Source of the DNA: JADFOI01 sp965218935
GTDB taxonomy: Bacteria; Acidobacteriota; UBA6911; RPQK01; JADFOI01
NCBI GenBank assembly: GCA_965218935.1
Contig: CBDCMH010000011.1
Span: 310,001 to 374,000, forward strand
Reading direction: 5' to 3'
DNA: 64,000 nucleotides
Shown here: piece after piece, positions 32,607-40,839 of the stretch
Numbering within the stretch: position 1 is the stretch's first letter
Layout of the letters: the number at the start of each line of letters is the position of its first letter
Position numbers and translations under genes: made by a program
The notes under the pieces: generated by a model
What the model was told of the DNA's origin: nothing
Seen by the model: the letters and a program-made list of their open reading frames with translations, nothing else
Database searches by the model: none

Positions 32607-33260
32607 GTGAACGAAGAGCGAACCAAAGGGCTTTCATCAAGGCAAAACTCTCAGACTCCCTCAGTCTCTGGAGAGGAATTAGGGGATCTTGTTTCCAGAG
32701 CAAAGGAAGGGCGTGTTGGGGCATTTCAAGAGCTCTATGGACTCTATAGCAGGAAAATATTGAATTATACTTACCGTCTAACCGGTTCGCGCGAAGAAGC
32801 AGAAGACTTGACCCAGGATACCTTTGTATTGGCGTACAAGAATCTAACCTCTCTGAAGGAAAACGGTAAGTTTCAAAGCTGGCTCTTCCGGATCGCGCAG
32901 AATACCGTCTACCAAAAATACCGTGGGAATAGACCCCAAGTCGATTCTCTGGATGCAATCGAAGCACCCGAGTCCTCTGTAGCACAGAAGCTGATCACCC
33001 CACACAGAAGTCCCGAGGATCGTCTCTTGTCGGACGAACTCGAACAGGTTATAGAGGACGTGATCAACCAACTGCCCGACAAGCATAAGGAAGTTTTTAT
33101 CCTCTCCGCTATTCACAAACTGAGCTACAAGGAAATCAGTGAGACCGTAGGCCGCTCTCTGGCTTCGGTCAAATCAGACATTCACCGTGCTCGGGTTAGC
33201 GTTCGGGAGAAAATTAAACAATACTTGAGAGAAGATCATGGAATGTCTAGTCTGCACTGA
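32607..33260 (+). CDS. ECF (sigma-24 type) RNA polymerase sigma factor
   Basis: Extracytoplasmic-function sigma factor of 217 residues. Region 2 contains YRLTGSREEAEDLTQDTFVLAY and FQSWLFRIAQN; region 4 has LPDKHKEVFILSAIHKLSYKEIS and SLASVKSDIHRAR, a standard helix-turn-helix. The start is GTG at 32607; the first 25 residues are unstructured. The last 23 bases overlap the anti-sigma factor gene, a typical coupled pair. No autoregulatory promoter motif could be identified. Confidence 0.93.
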   Translation: MNEERTKGLSSRQNSQTPSVSGEELGDLVSRAKEGRVGAFQELYGLYSRKILNYTYRLTGSREEAEDLTQDTFVLAYKNLTSLKENGKFQSWLFRIAQNTVYQKYRGNRPQVDSLDAIEAPESSVAQKLITPHRSPEDRLLSDELEQVIEDVINQLPDKHKEVFILSAIHKLSYKEISETVGRSLASVKSDIHRARVSVREKIKQYLREDHGMSSLH

Positions 33261-33750
33261 GTCCTTGACGGCTTTTATGGACGGGGAATTACCTCCTGGC
33301 CAGGTCAAGGAAGTAGAAGCCCACTTCACTGAATGCACTTCATGTCATGACGAATATCAGTCCCTCCTTCGCTCCTATCAACTGGTGGAGCAAGTCAGCC
33401 TCCTGGAACTGGATCCTAATTTATGGACACGAATTCACGCAGAAATCGCCGACCTGAGTCCTTCAGAGTCCAACTGGCTTGCAAGCCTTCGGTCTCTCTT
33501 TGGCGTTCGCTGGGTACCGGTTGCCGCAGGAACGTTAGGCGTGGTGTTTCTTTCACTCTTGTTTGTGAATCAGCCCAATGTGGAAACACAGCAGGCGTTT
33601 CGCGAGTATCTTCAGGAACGAAGACAGTCGGAACTCTCTCGGGTCCGTGTCTCCCAAGACGCATCGAGTGTCGAACTACGCACCGCTTATCCCAACCCTT
33701 TCATTGTCTCGGATCGCCGTCTTCAGGAAAACCCTTTTAAACTGGAGTAG
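33238..33750 (+). CDS. anti-sigma factor with zinc-finger (zf-HC2) domain
   Basis: Membrane-anchored anti-sigma factor for the preceding sigma factor. The N-terminal domain has H29, C33 and C36 (HFTECTSCHDEY), the HxxxCxxC zinc signature of ZAS-type anti-sigmas, with further cysteines at 3 and 6. One transmembrane helix is predicted at about 92-108 (VAAGTLGVVFLSLLFV), leaving a short extracytoplasmic tail rich in Arg/Gln. It overlaps the sigma gene by 23 bases, and the next TPR gene follows after six bases. Confidence 0.87.
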   Translation: MECLVCTESLTAFMDGELPPGQVKEVEAHFTECTSCHDEYQSLLRSYQLVEQVSLLELDPNLWTRIHAEIADLSPSESNWLASLRSLFGVRWVPVAAGTLGVVFLSLLFVNQPNVETQQAFREYLQERRQSELSRVRVSQDASSVELRTAYPNPFIVSDRRLQENPFKLE

Positions 33751-33756
33751 CTAACG

Positions 33757-34182
33757 ATGCCCCACCTGTTTGCTCTACTCATCCTTTCTCTAGGCCCACA
33801 GGCGATCGTTGACTCCCAAAGTTGGGAACGCGCCCGAAGCGTTGCCGAGGCTCAGCATGAGATCGTTATGCTCCTCATTAAAGGGGAGGAATTCGATAAG
33901 GTATTGCAAGCATCCCAGGAAATCTTTTCCTTAAAGTTTCCTTACAACCAGGAGCATCTCTTCGTCACAGAGGGTCGAATCCTCTCCGGCGCTCTGTACG
34001 ATCGTCAACAGTATGAGCTGGCCCAAGCCCTATTGGACCAAGCTCTTCGGGCCGTCAACTCAAACAACTCCAAGGCTCTTCTGTACAAAGAGAAGGCTTA
34101 CCTGTGCAACAAGGAAGGAAAAGACGATGAGGCCATGGAATTTTTTGAGAAGGCCGTTGAATTGACCAAGTCCGCTCCTTGA
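33757..34182 (+). CDS. small exported TPR-like protein
   Basis: A 141-residue protein with a short hydrophobic N-terminus (HLFALLILSLGPQAIV) that may be a signal peptide, then paired helices of TPR type: ALYDRQQYELAQALLDQALRA and KAYLCNKEGKDDEAMEFFEKA (in part GKDDEAMEFFEKAVEL). It follows the anti-sigma gene by six bases and so belongs to the sigma operon. It might sense or transmit the envelope signal, but that is inference from context alone. Confidence 0.72.
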   Translation: MPHLFALLILSLGPQAIVDSQSWERARSVAEAQHEIVMLLIKGEEFDKVLQASQEIFSLKFPYNQEHLFVTEGRILSGALYDRQQYELAQALLDQALRAVNSNNSKALLYKEKAYLCNKEGKDDEAMEFFEKAVELTKSAP

Positions 34183-34265
34183 CTCCCCCCTAGCTCCGCA
34201 TTTCCCCACTCCATCCAATCTGGCCGTGTCTGCTCCGTTGCGATAGAATCACGGCTAGAAGGATC

Positions 34266-35897
34266 ATGGACGGCATGGATACAGAAAGAACCGCCGAGAA
34301 GCCATCTAAGGAACAGGGCTCGCCGTCCATCCTTGACAGTAAGAAGGTCCAGCCACTTTACACACCGGAAGATCTGTCCCAATCGGATTACCAGCGTGAT
34401 CTGGGCGATCCGGGTGAGTTCCCTTACACTCGTGGTGTCTACTCGAACATGTACCAGGGCAAGCTTTGGACCATGCGTCAGTTCTCCGGATACGGCAGTG
34501 CAGAGGAAACGAATCGCCGTTGTAAATTCCTCCTTGAGCAGGGTCAAACCGGCCTCTCCATTGCCTTCGATTTACCTACCTTGATGGGGATTGACTCGGA
34601 CCATCCCCTTTCGGAAGGAGAAGTCGGGAAATGTGGAGTGGCCGTCGATTCCTTGGAAGACATGGAGATCGTGTTTGAGAGTATCCCCCTGGACCAGGTC
34701 ACCACTTCCATGACCATCAACGCTCCCGCCGCCGTATTGCTGGCCATGTATGTGGCCTTGGCAGACAAGCAGGGCGTGGACCGGGCCAAGATCAGAGGTA
34801 CTGTTCAAAACGATATCTTGAAAGAATTCATCGCTCAGAAGGAATGGATTTATCCACCTCAACCCTCGATGCGTTTGGTCGCGGATTCCATTGCCTTTTG
34901 CACCAAACACCTTCCTGCTTACAACAGTATCTCGATTAGCGGCTATCACATCCGGGAGGCAGGCTCGACTGCCGTGCAGGAATTGGCCTTTACGCTTCGC
35001 GACGGAATTGAATATGTGGAATGGTGTCTTCAAGCTGGGATGGCTATTGATGATTTCGCACCGCGACTGTCGTTCTTTTTTGACTCCCACAATGATTTCT
35101 TTGAAGAAATTGCCAAGTTTCGAGCAGCGCGCCGGCTTTGGGCTCTCGTCATGCGCGACCGCTTTGGAGCAAAGAAAGAACAGTCATGGATGTGTCGTTT
35201 TCACACCCATACCTCCGGCTATAGCTTGACGGCCCAGCAACCCGCCAACAACGTTGTTCGCACCACCATTCAGGCTCTTGCGGCAGTGTTAGGAGGAACC
35301 AATTCTCTTCACACCAACTCCCGCGATGAAGCACTGGCACTACCCACGGAAGAGGCGGCACGAATTGCTCTGCGCACTCAGCAGATTCTTGCCCACGAAA
35401 GTGGTGTTCCTGACACAGCTGATCCGCTGGGAGGATCTTATTTTGTGGAAAGCTTAACCAATCAAATGGAGGAAGAAGCTTGGAAATATTTCGACAGGAT
35501 TGACGCCATGGGAGGCATGATCGAGGCCATTGAAAAGGGGTTTCCTCAAAGGGAAATCCAGGAAGCCTCCTATCGCTACCAGAAGGCCGTGGAAAGTAAG
35601 GAAGAGATTGTCATCGGCGTGAACGAATATGTCAGCGACGACGCCCCTCTGCGGATCAAGACCCTGCACATCAGTCCTGAATTTCGGGTGCATCAAGTTG
35701 AGCGTCTTCAGAAGCTGCGGGCAGGAAGAGATAGTCAGGCCGTAAATCAAACTCTTTCAGAGCTCAAGGAAGCCGCTCAGTCGGATCAGAATCTGATGCC
35801 TTTTTTGATCGACTGCGTCAAAGAGTACGCAACCCTGGGCGAGATCTGCGATACCCTAAAGGAGATCTTTGGCATTTATCAGGAACCGAATTTCTAG
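34266..35897 (+). CDS. methylmalonyl-CoA mutase family, catalytic subunit (split type)
   Basis: Adenosylcobalamin-dependent acyl-CoA mutase, catalytic TIM-barrel subunit only (543 residues); the B12 domain is the next gene. FPYTRGVYSNMYQGKLWTMRQFSGYGSAEETN (in part TRGVYSNMYQGKLWTMRQ), GQTGLSIAFDLPTLMGIDSD and NSISISGYHIREAGSTAVQE are family motifs. Split enzymes include archaeal-type methylmalonyl-CoA mutase and 2-hydroxyisobutyryl-CoA mutase. I cannot fix the substrate by eye. Methylmalonyl-CoA is the default guess, interconverting it with succinyl-CoA. A TAGAAT at 34243-34248 may be the -10 box. Confidence 0.9.
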   Translation: MDGMDTERTAEKPSKEQGSPSILDSKKVQPLYTPEDLSQSDYQRDLGDPGEFPYTRGVYSNMYQGKLWTMRQFSGYGSAEETNRRCKFLLEQGQTGLSIAFDLPTLMGIDSDHPLSEGEVGKCGVAVDSLEDMEIVFESIPLDQVTTSMTINAPAAVLLAMYVALADKQGVDRAKIRGTVQNDILKEFIAQKEWIYPPQPSMRLVADSIAFCTKHLPAYNSISISGYHIREAGSTAVQELAFTLRDGIEYVEWCLQAGMAIDDFAPRLSFFFDSHNDFFEEIAKFRAARRLWALVMRDRFGAKKEQSWMCRFHTHTSGYSLTAQQPANNVVRTTIQALAAVLGGTNSLHTNSRDEALALPTEEAARIALRTQQILAHESGVPDTADPLGGSYFVESLTNQMEEEAWKYFDRIDAMGGMIEAIEKGFPQREIQEASYRYQKAVESKEEIVIGVNEYVSDDAPLRIKTLHISPEFRVHQVERLQKLRAGRDSQAVNQTLSELKEAAQSDQNLMPFLIDCVKEYATLGEICDTLKEIFGIYQEPNF

Positions 35898-35927
35898 AAA
35901 TTAAAACTCTACAGGTAAAGGAGCCTG

Positions 35928-36335
35928 ATGCCGGGACAAAAAATCCGAGTCTTAATCGCTAAGCCTGGGCTAGACGGCCATGACCGGGGAGCAAAGGTGG
36001 TGGCCCGAGCACTGCGTGATTCAGGCATGGAAGTCATCTACTCAGGTCTGCGCCAAACCCCCGAACAAATTGTCCAGGCGGCCTTACAGGAAGATGTGGA
36101 TGCCGTGGGCCTGTCCATCCTATCGGGTGCGCATATGACTCTTTTTGGCCGGGTTGTGGAACTCCTGAAGGAGAGCCAGGCTGAGGACATCCTGGTCTTC
36201 GGAGGGGGTATCATTCCTGATGATGATATTCCTGAACTCAAAGAGATGGGCGTGGACCGAATCTTCCAACCCAACGCAAATACCTCCGATATCATTGGCT
36301 TTCTGAAGGAGAGGTTAGGCCCGGACTATGCATAG
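35928..36335 (+). CDS. cobalamin-binding subunit of the acyl-CoA mutase
   Basis: B12-binding domain of 135 residues that carries the cofactor for the preceding catalytic subunit. KPGLDGHDRGAKVVARAL (residues 12-29) contains the DxHxxG motif whose His replaces the lower cobalt ligand, and SILSGAHMTLF and VFGGGIIPDDDIPEL follow as expected. An AAAGGAG precedes the ATG. Its last residues (GPDYA) and TAG stop lie inside the left end of a palindromic element, so the native C-terminus may have been changed by insertion. Confidence 0.93.
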   Translation: MPGQKIRVLIAKPGLDGHDRGAKVVARALRDSGMEVIYSGLRQTPEQIVQAALQEDVDAVGLSILSGAHMTLFGRVVELLKESQAEDILVFGGGIIPDDDIPELKEMGVDRIFQPNANTSDIIGFLKERLGPDYA

Positions 36336-36498
36336 GTTCTTGTCACGAAGCGACGAAAGCGCCGGCCTGTCAAGGCGCACGACGGAAGGCCGCCGCAAAC
36401 GTACTCTCTGCAGTACGTTGAGTAGGCCGACCGAGTGCAACACAGGCAGGGCGGATGATTTCGTCGCTGCAGTAGAGAATTTAGGCATAGTCCGGGCC
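36318..36498. repeat. palindromic element, full copy 3
   Basis: A 181-bp copy, highly similar to 12990-13169, with ends GGCCCGGA...TCCGGGCC. The inner arms AGCGACGAAA and TTTCGTCGCT pair without the G-T wobble seen in copy 1, and the side hairpin CGTACT/AGTACG is retained. It fills nearly the whole gap between the mutase subunit and btuF. Confidence 0.85.
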
Positions 36499-36503
36499 AT
36501 ACA

Positions 36504-37364
36504 ATGAAAAGATTCGTCGGCGCCATCCTGCTGATCCTTCTGCTCATTTTTGCCATTCAGGCATCGCGGATGGCTCCTTCAGCTCAAAGCGTCCCTGGGG
36601 AGGACGTTCGGATCGTCTCTCTGGCTCCGAATTTGACGGAGATTCTCTTCGAACTGGGCGTAGGGGAACAGGTTGTTGGAGTCACCAAATATTTCACCGA
36701 TTCTTTCCAGGGACAACAGATGGAAGAAATTGGTGATTTTTTCAATCCCAATCTGGAGAAAATAGCCACTCTTGAGCCCAGCCTGGTGATCGCCGAACAT
36801 TGGCCTTCCTCAAGGACGGTTCCTCGTCTCAGAGAATTCGGGTTGCCGGTATTGGAAACCATCAGTCCCACGTCTTTGGATGAGATTTACCAAATCATTC
36901 GGGAAGTCGGAAAAGTCGTTGATCGATCCCAGCAGGCTGAGGCCCTCATCCACAACATGGAAGAACGCCTTCGAGTGGTGCAGGAGCGGGCAGCTCAACT
37001 GATCTATCGCCCCACGGTTTATATCGAAGTGGATCTCCCCACCTGGACGATTGGGAAAAGGAGTTTCATCACGGAGGCCTTTCACCTTTCTGGTGCCCGT
37101 AATTTATTCGACGACGTGGAAAAGAGAGCTCTACAAGCCTCGAAGGAAACCATCATTGCTCGCAATCCGGATATTATCCTGACCTACACGGTCAGTGCGC
37201 CCGTCATCAGCCAAAGACCGGGTTGGGATCAAATCAAAGCGGTTCAAAAGGGGAGAATCCTGGACGACTTTGACCGGGACCTCCTTTCCCATGGCAATCA
37301 TCGCTTGATTGAAGGAATGGAGAAATTGCAAGCCCGTATCCTAACCATGATGAGTGAACCATGA
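36504..37364 (+). CDS. btuF: vitamin B12 ABC transporter substrate-binding protein
   Basis: Periplasmic binding protein of the BtuF/FepB class, 286 residues. A hydrophobic N-terminus (VGAILLILLLIFAIQA) serves as signal or anchor. RIVSLAPNLTEILFELGVGE is the classic opening of the cobalamin/haem-binding family, followed by IGDFFNPNLEKIATLEPSLV. Assignment to B12 rather than iron chelates rests on its place after a B12-dependent mutase. The stop overlaps the btuC start by four bases. No cobalamin riboswitch is seen upstream, only a palindromic element. Confidence 0.82.
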   Translation: MKRFVGAILLILLLIFAIQASRMAPSAQSVPGEDVRIVSLAPNLTEILFELGVGEQVVGVTKYFTDSFQGQQMEEIGDFFNPNLEKIATLEPSLVIAEHWPSSRTVPRLREFGLPVLETISPTSLDEIYQIIREVGKVVDRSQQAEALIHNMEERLRVVQERAAQLIYRPTVYIEVDLPTWTIGKRSFITEAFHLSGARNLFDDVEKRALQASKETIIARNPDIILTYTVSAPVISQRPGWDQIKAVQKGRILDDFDRDLLSHGNHRLIEGMEKLQARILTMMSEP

Positions 37365-38302
37365 AGGGTACACACTCTTTGCTGGTCCTGCTGGTGCTCA
37401 CGATCCTTCTGGCTGGAGCTGCTCTCTTTGTGGGTCCTGTTTCCAATCCCTCCTGGGCCATCATTCAGGGCATTCGGTTCCCTCGGGTGCTCTTGGCCAT
37501 CATCGTAGGAGCGGGTTTGGCCGGGGCAGGCGCCGCTTTACAGGGAATTCTTCGAAATCCTCTGGCTGATCCCTTTATTTTAGGCACTTCAAGTGCCGCT
37601 GCTGCCGGTGTTGTTTTAGCTGCAATACTGGGTTTTCAGCACTATTCCATACTCTACTTCATGTCCATCGGCTTCGCTCTGGTTTCCATCTTTGTCGTTT
37701 ACCGGATTGCCCAGATCGATGGTAAGGCACCCATCCAGACCATCATCCTGGCCGGAGTCATCGTGAGCTTGTTCTTTAATGCAGCGGTGTTCCTCTTTTT
37801 CTCTATTTTTTATCGCGAGTCGTTCACCATGCTCTTCTACCTGCTCGGAACACTCACGGAGGGCAGTTGGACACTGATTGGCATCTCAGCATCCATCATC
37901 ACCTTGGGGCTTGGTCTGACCTGGCTCTTTTCACGGGAACTCAACATGCTCACCCAGGGAGAAACCACTGCTTTTCACCTGGGAGTCGATGTGGAAACGG
38001 CAAAGAAACTTCTTTTTGTGGCCGCCTCGACCATGGTAGCCGCCTCCGTTGCCGTGGCCGGCATGATCGGATTCGTGGGGCTGATCGTCCCTCACATGAT
38101 GCGTATGATCGTAGGTCCAGACCATCGTCTGCTCATCCCCGCCTCTGCTCTTGGGGGTGCCATTTTTCTGATCCTGGCCGATGCCCTGGCTCGCACCGTC
38201 ATGCCACCGCTGGAAATTCCCGTGGGAGCTCTGACCGCCTTGCTGGGATCCCCCTATTTTGTCTACCTGTTGCGCACCCGACAAAACGCTGGGGAGTTCT
38301 AA
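37361..38302 (+). CDS. btuC: ABC transporter permease, FecCD/BtuC family
   Basis: Polytopic inner-membrane permease of 313 residues with about nine hydrophobic segments. IRFPRVLLAIIVGAGLAGAGAALQGILRNPLADPFILG (in part GAGAALQGILRNPLADP) is the FecCD signature, and GFVGLIVPHMMRMIVGPDHR is the loop that contacts the ATPase. It overlaps btuF by four bases and btuD by one, a tight btuFCD operon. Substrate B12 is inferred from the neighbours. Confidence 0.88.
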   Translation: MKGTHSLLVLLVLTILLAGAALFVGPVSNPSWAIIQGIRFPRVLLAIIVGAGLAGAGAALQGILRNPLADPFILGTSSAAAAGVVLAAILGFQHYSILYFMSIGFALVSIFVVYRIAQIDGKAPIQTIILAGVIVSLFFNAAVFLFFSIFYRESFTMLFYLLGTLTEGSWTLIGISASIITLGLGLTWLFSRELNMLTQGETTAFHLGVDVETAKKLLFVAASTMVAASVAVAGMIGFVGLIVPHMMRMIVGPDHRLLIPASALGGAIFLILADALARTVMPPLEIPVGALTALLGSPYFVYLLRTRQNAGEF

Positions 38303-39087
38303 TGTCCACACTCCTGCTCGAACAGGTGACTTTCCGTTACGACGGTGGCTTCGCACTTCAGGACATCAACCTATCGCTTCCGGAGAGATCCTTTCTGGCC
38401 CTGATCGGACCCAATGGGAGTGGTAAGACTACTTTGCTGCAACTCATGTCTGGCCTATTCCAGGCCGAGAGTGGTCAGGTCCGCTTTCAGGACCAACCCC
38501 TGAACACATTGGCGCGACGCGAATTGGCCAGAGAAATGGCCGTGATTGCTTCGGATCAATACTTTGCATTTCCCTTTCCGGTGGCTGAGATCGTGGCTAT
38601 GGGCCGTTTTCCCTATCTGAGAAGACTCCAGAAACTGACCCGCCACGATTGGCAGATCGTGGAAGAGGCACTTCAAAGAACAGAAATCGAACACCTGAGA
38701 GATCGTCCCATCTCTCAGCTCTCAAGCGGCGAGCGCCAGCGTGTCCTGCTGGCTCGGGCAATCGCCCAAAGCCCCTCCATCTTAATGCTGGATGAACCCA
38801 ACACTCATCTAGACATTCACCATCAAATCGGCATCTTTCGCTTGCTTCAACATCTCAATCAGGAGCATTCCATGACCGTGGTGGTCGTTTTACACGATTT
38901 GACGGCGGCTTCTGCCTTCTGCCGCACCGTGGCTCTTCTGAGTGAAGGGAAGCTGGTAGAGACAGGAACGCCCCACGAAGTCATCACTACGGAGACGATC
39001 CGCACAGTCTATCAGGCCGAGATTGAGGTCCACCCCAGTCCAACGGGCGGATTTCCGCAAATCAGCTACAGGGGGGGAAGATCCTGA
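38302..39087 (+). CDS. btuD: ABC transporter ATP-binding protein, BtuD/FecE class
   Basis: ATPase of the importer, 261 residues from the ATG at 38302. Walker A is LIGPNGSGKTTLL (about residues 34-46), the signature LSSGERQRVLLARA is near 135, Walker B is ILMLDEPNTHLDI near 155 and the switch His is in VVVLHDL. The open frame extends well upstream in another gene, but the start is fixed by homology and the overlap with btuC. A strong terminator follows. Confidence 0.92.
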   Translation: MSTLLLEQVTFRYDGGFALQDINLSLPERSFLALIGPNGSGKTTLLQLMSGLFQAESGQVRFQDQPLNTLARRELAREMAVIASDQYFAFPFPVAEIVAMGRFPYLRRLQKLTRHDWQIVEEALQRTEIEHLRDRPISQLSSGERQRVLLARAIAQSPSILMLDEPNTHLDIHHQIGIFRLLQHLNQEHSMTVVVVLHDLTAASAFCRTVALLSEGKLVETGTPHEVITTETIRTVYQAEIEVHPSPTGGFPQISYRGGRS

Positions 39088-39140
39088 CCTCCTGACCGGC
39101 TGACCTCCTGACCCACACGACAGCACGAACGCACGAAGGC
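39083..39140. repeat. two adjoining octamer arrays (CTGACC and GCACGAA types)
   Basis: CTGACCTC, CTGACCGG, CTGACCTC, CTGACCC begin at the btuD stop codon and pass directly into CACACGACA, GCACGAAC, GCACGAAG. Both unit families recur elsewhere (5292, 12884; 46556). Confidence 0.7.
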
Positions 39141-39161
39141 GCGCGCGAAGCGCGCTTTTTT
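39141..39161 (+). terminator. intrinsic terminator after btuFCD
   Basis: GCGCGC-GAA-GCGCGC followed by six T residues: a short, very stable hairpin and a T run about 55 bases after the btuD stop. Confidence 0.75.
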
Positions 39162-39184
39162 CGGCGAACGAAGCGAGCTTCCGC

Positions 39185-39190
39185 TAGAAT
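39185..39190 (+). promoter_or_regulatory. putative -10 box of the M28 peptidase (leaderless type)
   Basis: TAGAAT ends six bases before the peptidase ATG at 39197. There is no ribosome-binding site in between. Confidence 0.4.
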
Positions 39191-39196
39191 AGGGCG

Positions 39197-40834
39197 ATGG
39201 GCTCTAAAAAAATTACAGCCGCGGTGTTGATCTGCTTCCTGAGCCCTGCCGCCTTGCCTGCGGGATCCGCACCCGATAGTGCGCCACCCGCCACCCTGGA
39301 AACCATCACTGCAGCCGATCTGCGGTCGACCCTCTATTTCTTGGCCTCCGAAGAAATGCAAGGCCGTGAGTTGAATACCTTGTTTAACAAGATCACCTCC
39401 AACTATCTGGCTCATCGATTCGAGTTGATGGGTCTGGAACCCGTCGCTCCTGATGGCTATTTCCAATACTTCAACTTGCTCCAGGCCGAACTCCTGGACG
39501 GCAACACCCTGGAAATCCGACGCCCCGACTCGCCCGTTCCCACAGTGGCGGTAGTCAAGGAAGATTTTTTCCCTTCCCCTTTATCAGCCAATGCCCGGAT
39601 CAGTGGGCCTCTGGTCCTGGCAGGTTACGGCATCACCGCTCCTGAGCATAGGTATGACGACTATCAGGAACTCGAGGTCCAGGGGAAGATTGTGATCGTA
39701 CTTGATGGTGAGCCCGGTGCAGGAGATCCCGCCAGCCCCTTTGAAGGGATATTGGACTCCCGATACAGCGAGGAGTTTTACAAGATCAAGAATGCTCAGG
39801 CTCACAACGCTGCAGGTCTCATCATCGTCCAAAACGGGCAAGATCGTTCTAGGAGGGGCAATTTTTCACGCCATGCCCAGTCCACCTGGCCGGAAGATCC
39901 CTCCCGAGCGAGATTCGCCCTGAAGGTCTGGGAAGAGCAGGTAAGAATTCCGGTTTTGCACGTTTCTCGTGAGCTTGGCCGCCGGCTTCTACAGAGCACT
40001 CGAGCTGACCTGGGGGAAATTCAGAGGAAGATTGATGAAGAATATCAATCCCAAGGGGTTCCACTACCGGGTGTGGAGGCCACTCTGGAGACTGCGATCG
40101 TTCGTAGCCAGACTCGCATCCGCAATGTTCTGGCTTACCTACCCGGTTCGGATCCAAACCTGAAGGATGAAGTGGTGATCGTAAGCGCTCATTTCGATCA
40201 TGTGGGATATCACGATGGTGAAATCTTCCAGGGTGCCGATGACGATGCCAGTGGTACGGCGGGCCTGCTGGAGATTGCTGAGGCCTATGCCCTGAGCCCG
40301 GAAAAACCGGCACGATCAGTCCTCTTTGCGGCCTGGAACGCGGAAGAGCGGGAGCTTCTGGGCTCCCGTTACTATGTCGAAAGGCCTGCTTTTCCATTGG
40401 AGAAAACCAGCGCACTGTTTCAAATGGATATGATTGGCCGCAACGAAGAGGTTCCTGACCCGAATGACCCCCGTTTTCTGGGGCTACCCAAGCAAAGTGC
40501 CGAGAGCAACACCAATAGTGTGCACCTCTTGGGCTACAGCCGCAGTGAAGACCTGCGCAATTTAGTGACCCAGTCCAATGGAAGAATCGGGCTCGAACTC
40601 AAGTTCCAATACGACGATACTTCTGCCAATTTGCTGAGACGGAGCGATCATTGGCCCTTTCTCTCCAATGACGTACCGGTACTCTTTTTTCATACCGGTC
40701 TCCATCCAGACTATCATCGTCCCACCGATACCCCGGAAAAGATCAACTACTTAAAGATGGAGAAGGTTGTTCGTCTGGTTTTTCTGTGCAGCTGGGCTGC
40801 AGCCCATTCCTCGCCTCCTCCCCAGCTGAACTAG
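39197..40834 (+). CDS. M28-family metallopeptidase with PA domain
   Basis: Exported zinc aminopeptidase of 545 residues. The signal peptide covers about residues 1-25 (VLICFLSPAALPAGSA). A protease-associated insert (LVLAGYGITAPEHRYDDYQ, VQGKIVIVLDGEPG) lies at about 130-290. The catalytic domain has SAHFDHVG (zinc His, Asp), GADDDASGTAGLLEIAEA (bridging Asp), WNAEERELLGS (catalytic and zinc Glu), MDMIGRN (Asp) and FFHTGLHPDYHRPTDT (final His). All ligands are present. It follows btuFCD after a terminator and is probably monocistronic. Confidence 0.92.
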   Translation: MGSKKITAAVLICFLSPAALPAGSAPDSAPPATLETITAADLRSTLYFLASEEMQGRELNTLFNKITSNYLAHRFELMGLEPVAPDGYFQYFNLLQAELLDGNTLEIRRPDSPVPTVAVVKEDFFPSPLSANARISGPLVLAGYGITAPEHRYDDYQELEVQGKIVIVLDGEPGAGDPASPFEGILDSRYSEEFYKIKNAQAHNAAGLIIVQNGQDRSRRGNFSRHAQSTWPEDPSRARFALKVWEEQVRIPVLHVSRELGRRLLQSTRADLGEIQRKIDEEYQSQGVPLPGVEATLETAIVRSQTRIRNVLAYLPGSDPNLKDEVVIVSAHFDHVGYHDGEIFQGADDDASGTAGLLEIAEAYALSPEKPARSVLFAAWNAEERELLGSRYYVERPAFPLEKTSALFQMDMIGRNEEVPDPNDPRFLGLPKQSAESNTNSVHLLGYSRSEDLRNLVTQSNGRIGLELKFQYDDTSANLLRRSDHWPFLSNDVPVLFFHTGLHPDYHRPTDTPEKINYLKMEKVVRLVFLCSWAAAHSSPPPQLN

Positions 40835-40839
40835 ATCAT

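Noticed and set aside
36315..36500. Minus-strand frame across the palindromic element, similar to one across the copy at 12990
   Set aside because: Both copies stay open on minus and give similar peptides, but this follows from the near-identical DNA. There is no ribosome-binding site, and the short variant at 32353 does not keep the frame.
36336..36503. Cobalamin riboswitch before btuF
   Set aside because: The gap is filled by the palindromic element, and no B12-box core or conserved riboswitch stems were found. A GCCACTG word at 3229 belongs to the truncated element near ispD and is coincidental.
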